From Synergistales bacterium Syner_01 (GTDB taxonomy: Bacteria > Synergistota > Synergistia > Synergistales > Aminobacteriaceae), in assembly GCA_001604435.1 (NCBI GenBank), contig LVBO01000017.1, positions 1-5,841 of the forward strand: 5,841 bases of DNA, in the 5' to 3' direction. Made by a program: the position numbers and the translations under genes. Shown here one piece after another: positions 4,180-5,841 of this stretch. Position 1 is the first letter of the stretch. The number at the start of each line of letters is the position of its first letter. The notes below the pieces were generated by a model. That model saw nothing but the letters and a program-made list of their open reading frames with translations. It ran no database searches and was not told the origin of the DNA.

Positions 4180-5826
4180 ATGTTTTGCTACCAGTGCGAA
4201 CAGACGGCGAAGGGAACGGGATGCACCGCGTTCGGCGTGTGCGGCAAAAGCCCCGAGGTGGCCGATCTTCAGGATCTGCTGCTTCACGCGACGAAAGGAA
4301 TTTCGATGTACGCTCATCGGGCGAGGCAGCTCGGCGCGGTTGATAAGAGCGTCGACGTCTTCGTGGTCGAATCGCTCTTCACCACCGTTACCAACGTGAA
4401 CTTCGACGAAGCGCGCATGGAGCGCCTGATCCGCAAGGCCGGAGAGGTCCGCGACAGTGCGAAGGCGCTCTACGAGGACGCCTGTACGAAAGCCGGGAAG
4501 ACCCCGGAGACCCTCGGCGGTCCCGCGGTCTTCTCGATCCCGGAGACGCGCGCCGGGATGATCGACGAGGGTGGCAAGGTCGGCCCCGAAGCCGGGAGCG
4601 AGATGTACGGCGAAGTGGTTCAGGGGCTGCGCGACCTCTTGCTGCTCGGCCTGAAGGGAAGCGCGGCGTACGCCGACCACGCCAGAGTGCTGGGGTACGA
4701 GGACGCGGGGATCTACGGCTTCTTCCACGAGAAGATGGACTACCTCGCGGGCGAACACTTCACCGTCGACGATCTCGTCGGTCAGGCGATGGACGCGGGC
4801 AAGTGGAACGTCTCCGTCATGGAGCTGCTCGACAGGGCGAACACCTCCGTCTACGGACACCCGGAACCCACGAAGGCCCGCGTGACCCCGATCAAGGGCA
4901 AGTGCATCGTCGTCTCCGGCCACGACCTCCGCGACCTGGAGCTGCTGTTGCAGCAGACCGAGGGGAAGGGCGTCAACGTGTACACGCACGGCGAGATGCT
5001 CCCCTGCCTCGCCTATCCGGGGCTGAAGAAGTACAAACATCTCGCGGGCAACTACGGCAGCGCGTGGCAGAACCAGCGCGAGGAGTTCGACAAGTTCCCC
5101 GGCGCGGTGCTGATGACCACCAACTGCATTCAGAAGCCGAAGGACTCCTACATGGGGCGCATCTTCACCACCGGCCTCGTGGCGTGGCCCGGCGCGACCC
5201 ATATCGACGAGAAGAAGGATTTTTCCCCCGTGATCGAGGCCGCGCTCGCCGCCCCCGGATTCACCGAGGACGAGCAGGAGCACTGGATCAACGTCGGCTT
5301 CGCCCGCAATACCGTAATGTCCGTGGCGGGCAAGGTGATCGACCTCGTCAAGGCCGGCAAGATCCGCCACTTCTTCCTCGTCGGCGGCTGCGACGGCGCC
5401 AAGCCGGGCCGGAGCTACTACACCGACTTCGCCACCTCCGTCCCGGAGGACTGCGTCATTCTCACGCTCGCGTGCGGCAAGTTCCGCTTCAACAAGCTGG
5501 AGTTCGGCGACATCGAGGGGATTCCCCGGCTGCTCGACGCGGGGCAGTGCAACGACGCCTACTCGGCGGTCCGCATCGCCATGGCGCTCGCCGAGGCCTT
5601 CAAGACCGACATCAACGGCCTGCCGCTGTCGCTCGTTCTCTCGTGGTACGAGCAGAAGGCCGTCTGCATCCTCCTCTCGCTCCTCCACCTCGGAGTGAGG
5701 AACATGAAACTCGGCCCCTCGCTGCCGGCCTTCGTCAAGGAGCCCGTCTTCAAGGTGCTCCAGGAGAAGTTCAACCTCCAGGCCGTCACCACGCCCGAGC
5801 AGGATCTGAAGGAGATTCTGGGGTAG
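4180..5826 (+). CDS. hcp: Hybrid cluster protein (Hcp, class I; hydroxylamine/NO reductase)
   Basis: Hcp is a cytoplasmic Fe-S enzyme with an unusual [4Fe-2S-2O] hybrid cluster. It reduces hydroxylamine to ammonia in vitro, and in E. coli it acts as a high-affinity NO reductase and S-nitrosylating enzyme. The 548-residue product is full length. The N terminus MFCYQCEQTAKGTGC has Cys3, Cys6, Cys15 and Cys21 (CX2CX8CX5C), the [4Fe-4S] pattern of class I enzymes from strict anaerobes, unlike the CX2CX11CX6C of the E. coli type. All seven hybrid-cluster ligands known from Desulfovibrio Hcp have counterparts: His248, Glu272, Cys316, Cys404 (the persulfide cysteine, in GGCDGAKPGRSY), Cys432, Cys457 and Glu491 (WYEQKAV). 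The helical region at about 25-225 is complete, which rules out the shortened class III. The ATG at 4180 follows AGGAGGAG with an 8-10 base gap. It lies 29 bases after the ferredoxin-like gene and also has its own candidate promoter. No Hcr-type NADH reductase is seen in the window. Confidence 0.97.
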   Translation: MFCYQCEQTAKGTGCTAFGVCGKSPEVADLQDLLLHATKGISMYAHRARQLGAVDKSVDVFVVESLFTTVTNVNFDEARMERLIRKAGEVRDSAKALYEDACTKAGKTPETLGGPAVFSIPETRAGMIDEGGKVGPEAGSEMYGEVVQGLRDLLLLGLKGSAAYADHARVLGYEDAGIYGFFHEKMDYLAGEHFTVDDLVGQAMDAGKWNVSVMELLDRANTSVYGHPEPTKARVTPIKGKCIVVSGHDLRDLELLLQQTEGKGVNVYTHGEMLPCLAYPGLKKYKHLAGNYGSAWQNQREEFDKFPGAVLMTTNCIQKPKDSYMGRIFTTGLVAWPGATHIDEKKDFSPVIEAALAAPGFTEDEQEHWINVGFARNTVMSVAGKVIDLVKAGKIRHFFLVGGCDGAKPGRSYYTDFATSVPEDCVILTLACGKFRFNKLEFGDIEGIPRLLDAGQCNDAYSAVRIAMALAEAFKTDINGLPLSLVLSWYEQKAVCILLSLLHLGVRNMKLGPSLPAFVKEPVFKVLQEKFNLQAVTTPEQDLKEILG

Positions 5827-5841
5827 GAAGAGTCGAAGCTC

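Noticed and set aside
4177..5688. 503-codon minus-strand open frame opposite hcp
   Set aside because: It is the mirror image of hcp's GC-rich codons, with Val/Leu/Glu/Arg-rich composition and no family motif, while hcp keeps every cluster ligand.
5827..5841. Possible terminator after hcp
   Set aside because: Only 15 bases remain, with no hairpin or T tract; nothing can be concluded.

Overview
The window comes from a GC-rich, anaerobic bacterium. The genes point to an energy metabolism run on ferredoxin and NAD, with defence against nitric oxide or other reactive nitrogen. Evidence for an anaerobe is an Rnf operon in the order rnfC-rnfD-rnfG, a class I hybrid cluster protein with the N-terminal cysteine spacing typical of strict anaerobes, and a multi-cysteine ferredoxin-like protein. 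A member of the Synergistota or a similarly GC-rich fermentative anaerobe would fit, but this is a guess from gene content and base composition only.

Layout: the left half (1-2665) is read on the minus strand and holds the start of an rnf operon: rnfC, rnfD and the first 120 codons of rnfG, which runs off the left edge. Gaps between these genes are only 5 and 6 bases, so they form one transcription unit. The right half (2964-5826) is read on the plus strand and holds an Rrf2-family regulator with three clustered cysteines, a ferredoxin-like protein whose start overlaps the regulator's stop (ATGA), and hcp, 29 bases further on. Only 15 bases follow hcp and they show nothing.

The control region is the AT-rich 2678-2963 stretch between the two divergent units. 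It contains a near-consensus minus-strand promoter for rnf (TGGACA, 17 bp, TATAAT), a structured leader of about 130-145 nt before rnfC with a terminator-like hairpin, a plus-strand promoter for the regulator (TTGACA with CATAAT), and several inverted repeats. Two of these repeats overlie the two -10 regions and share the same register and an ATTAT/ATTAC half-site core. The simplest reading is that the Rrf2 protein represses both its own operon and rnf through them. A further perfect TATAAT promoter sits inside the end of the ferredoxin-like gene and would drive hcp alone.

Working model (inference): the Rrf2 protein carries an Fe-S cluster that responds to nitric oxide or redox stress. When the cluster is lost, it releases hcp, the ferredoxin-like protein (a possible electron donor to Hcp) and rnf (which links ferredoxin and NADH pools across the membrane). 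No mobile element, CRISPR array, tRNA or rRNA was seen.
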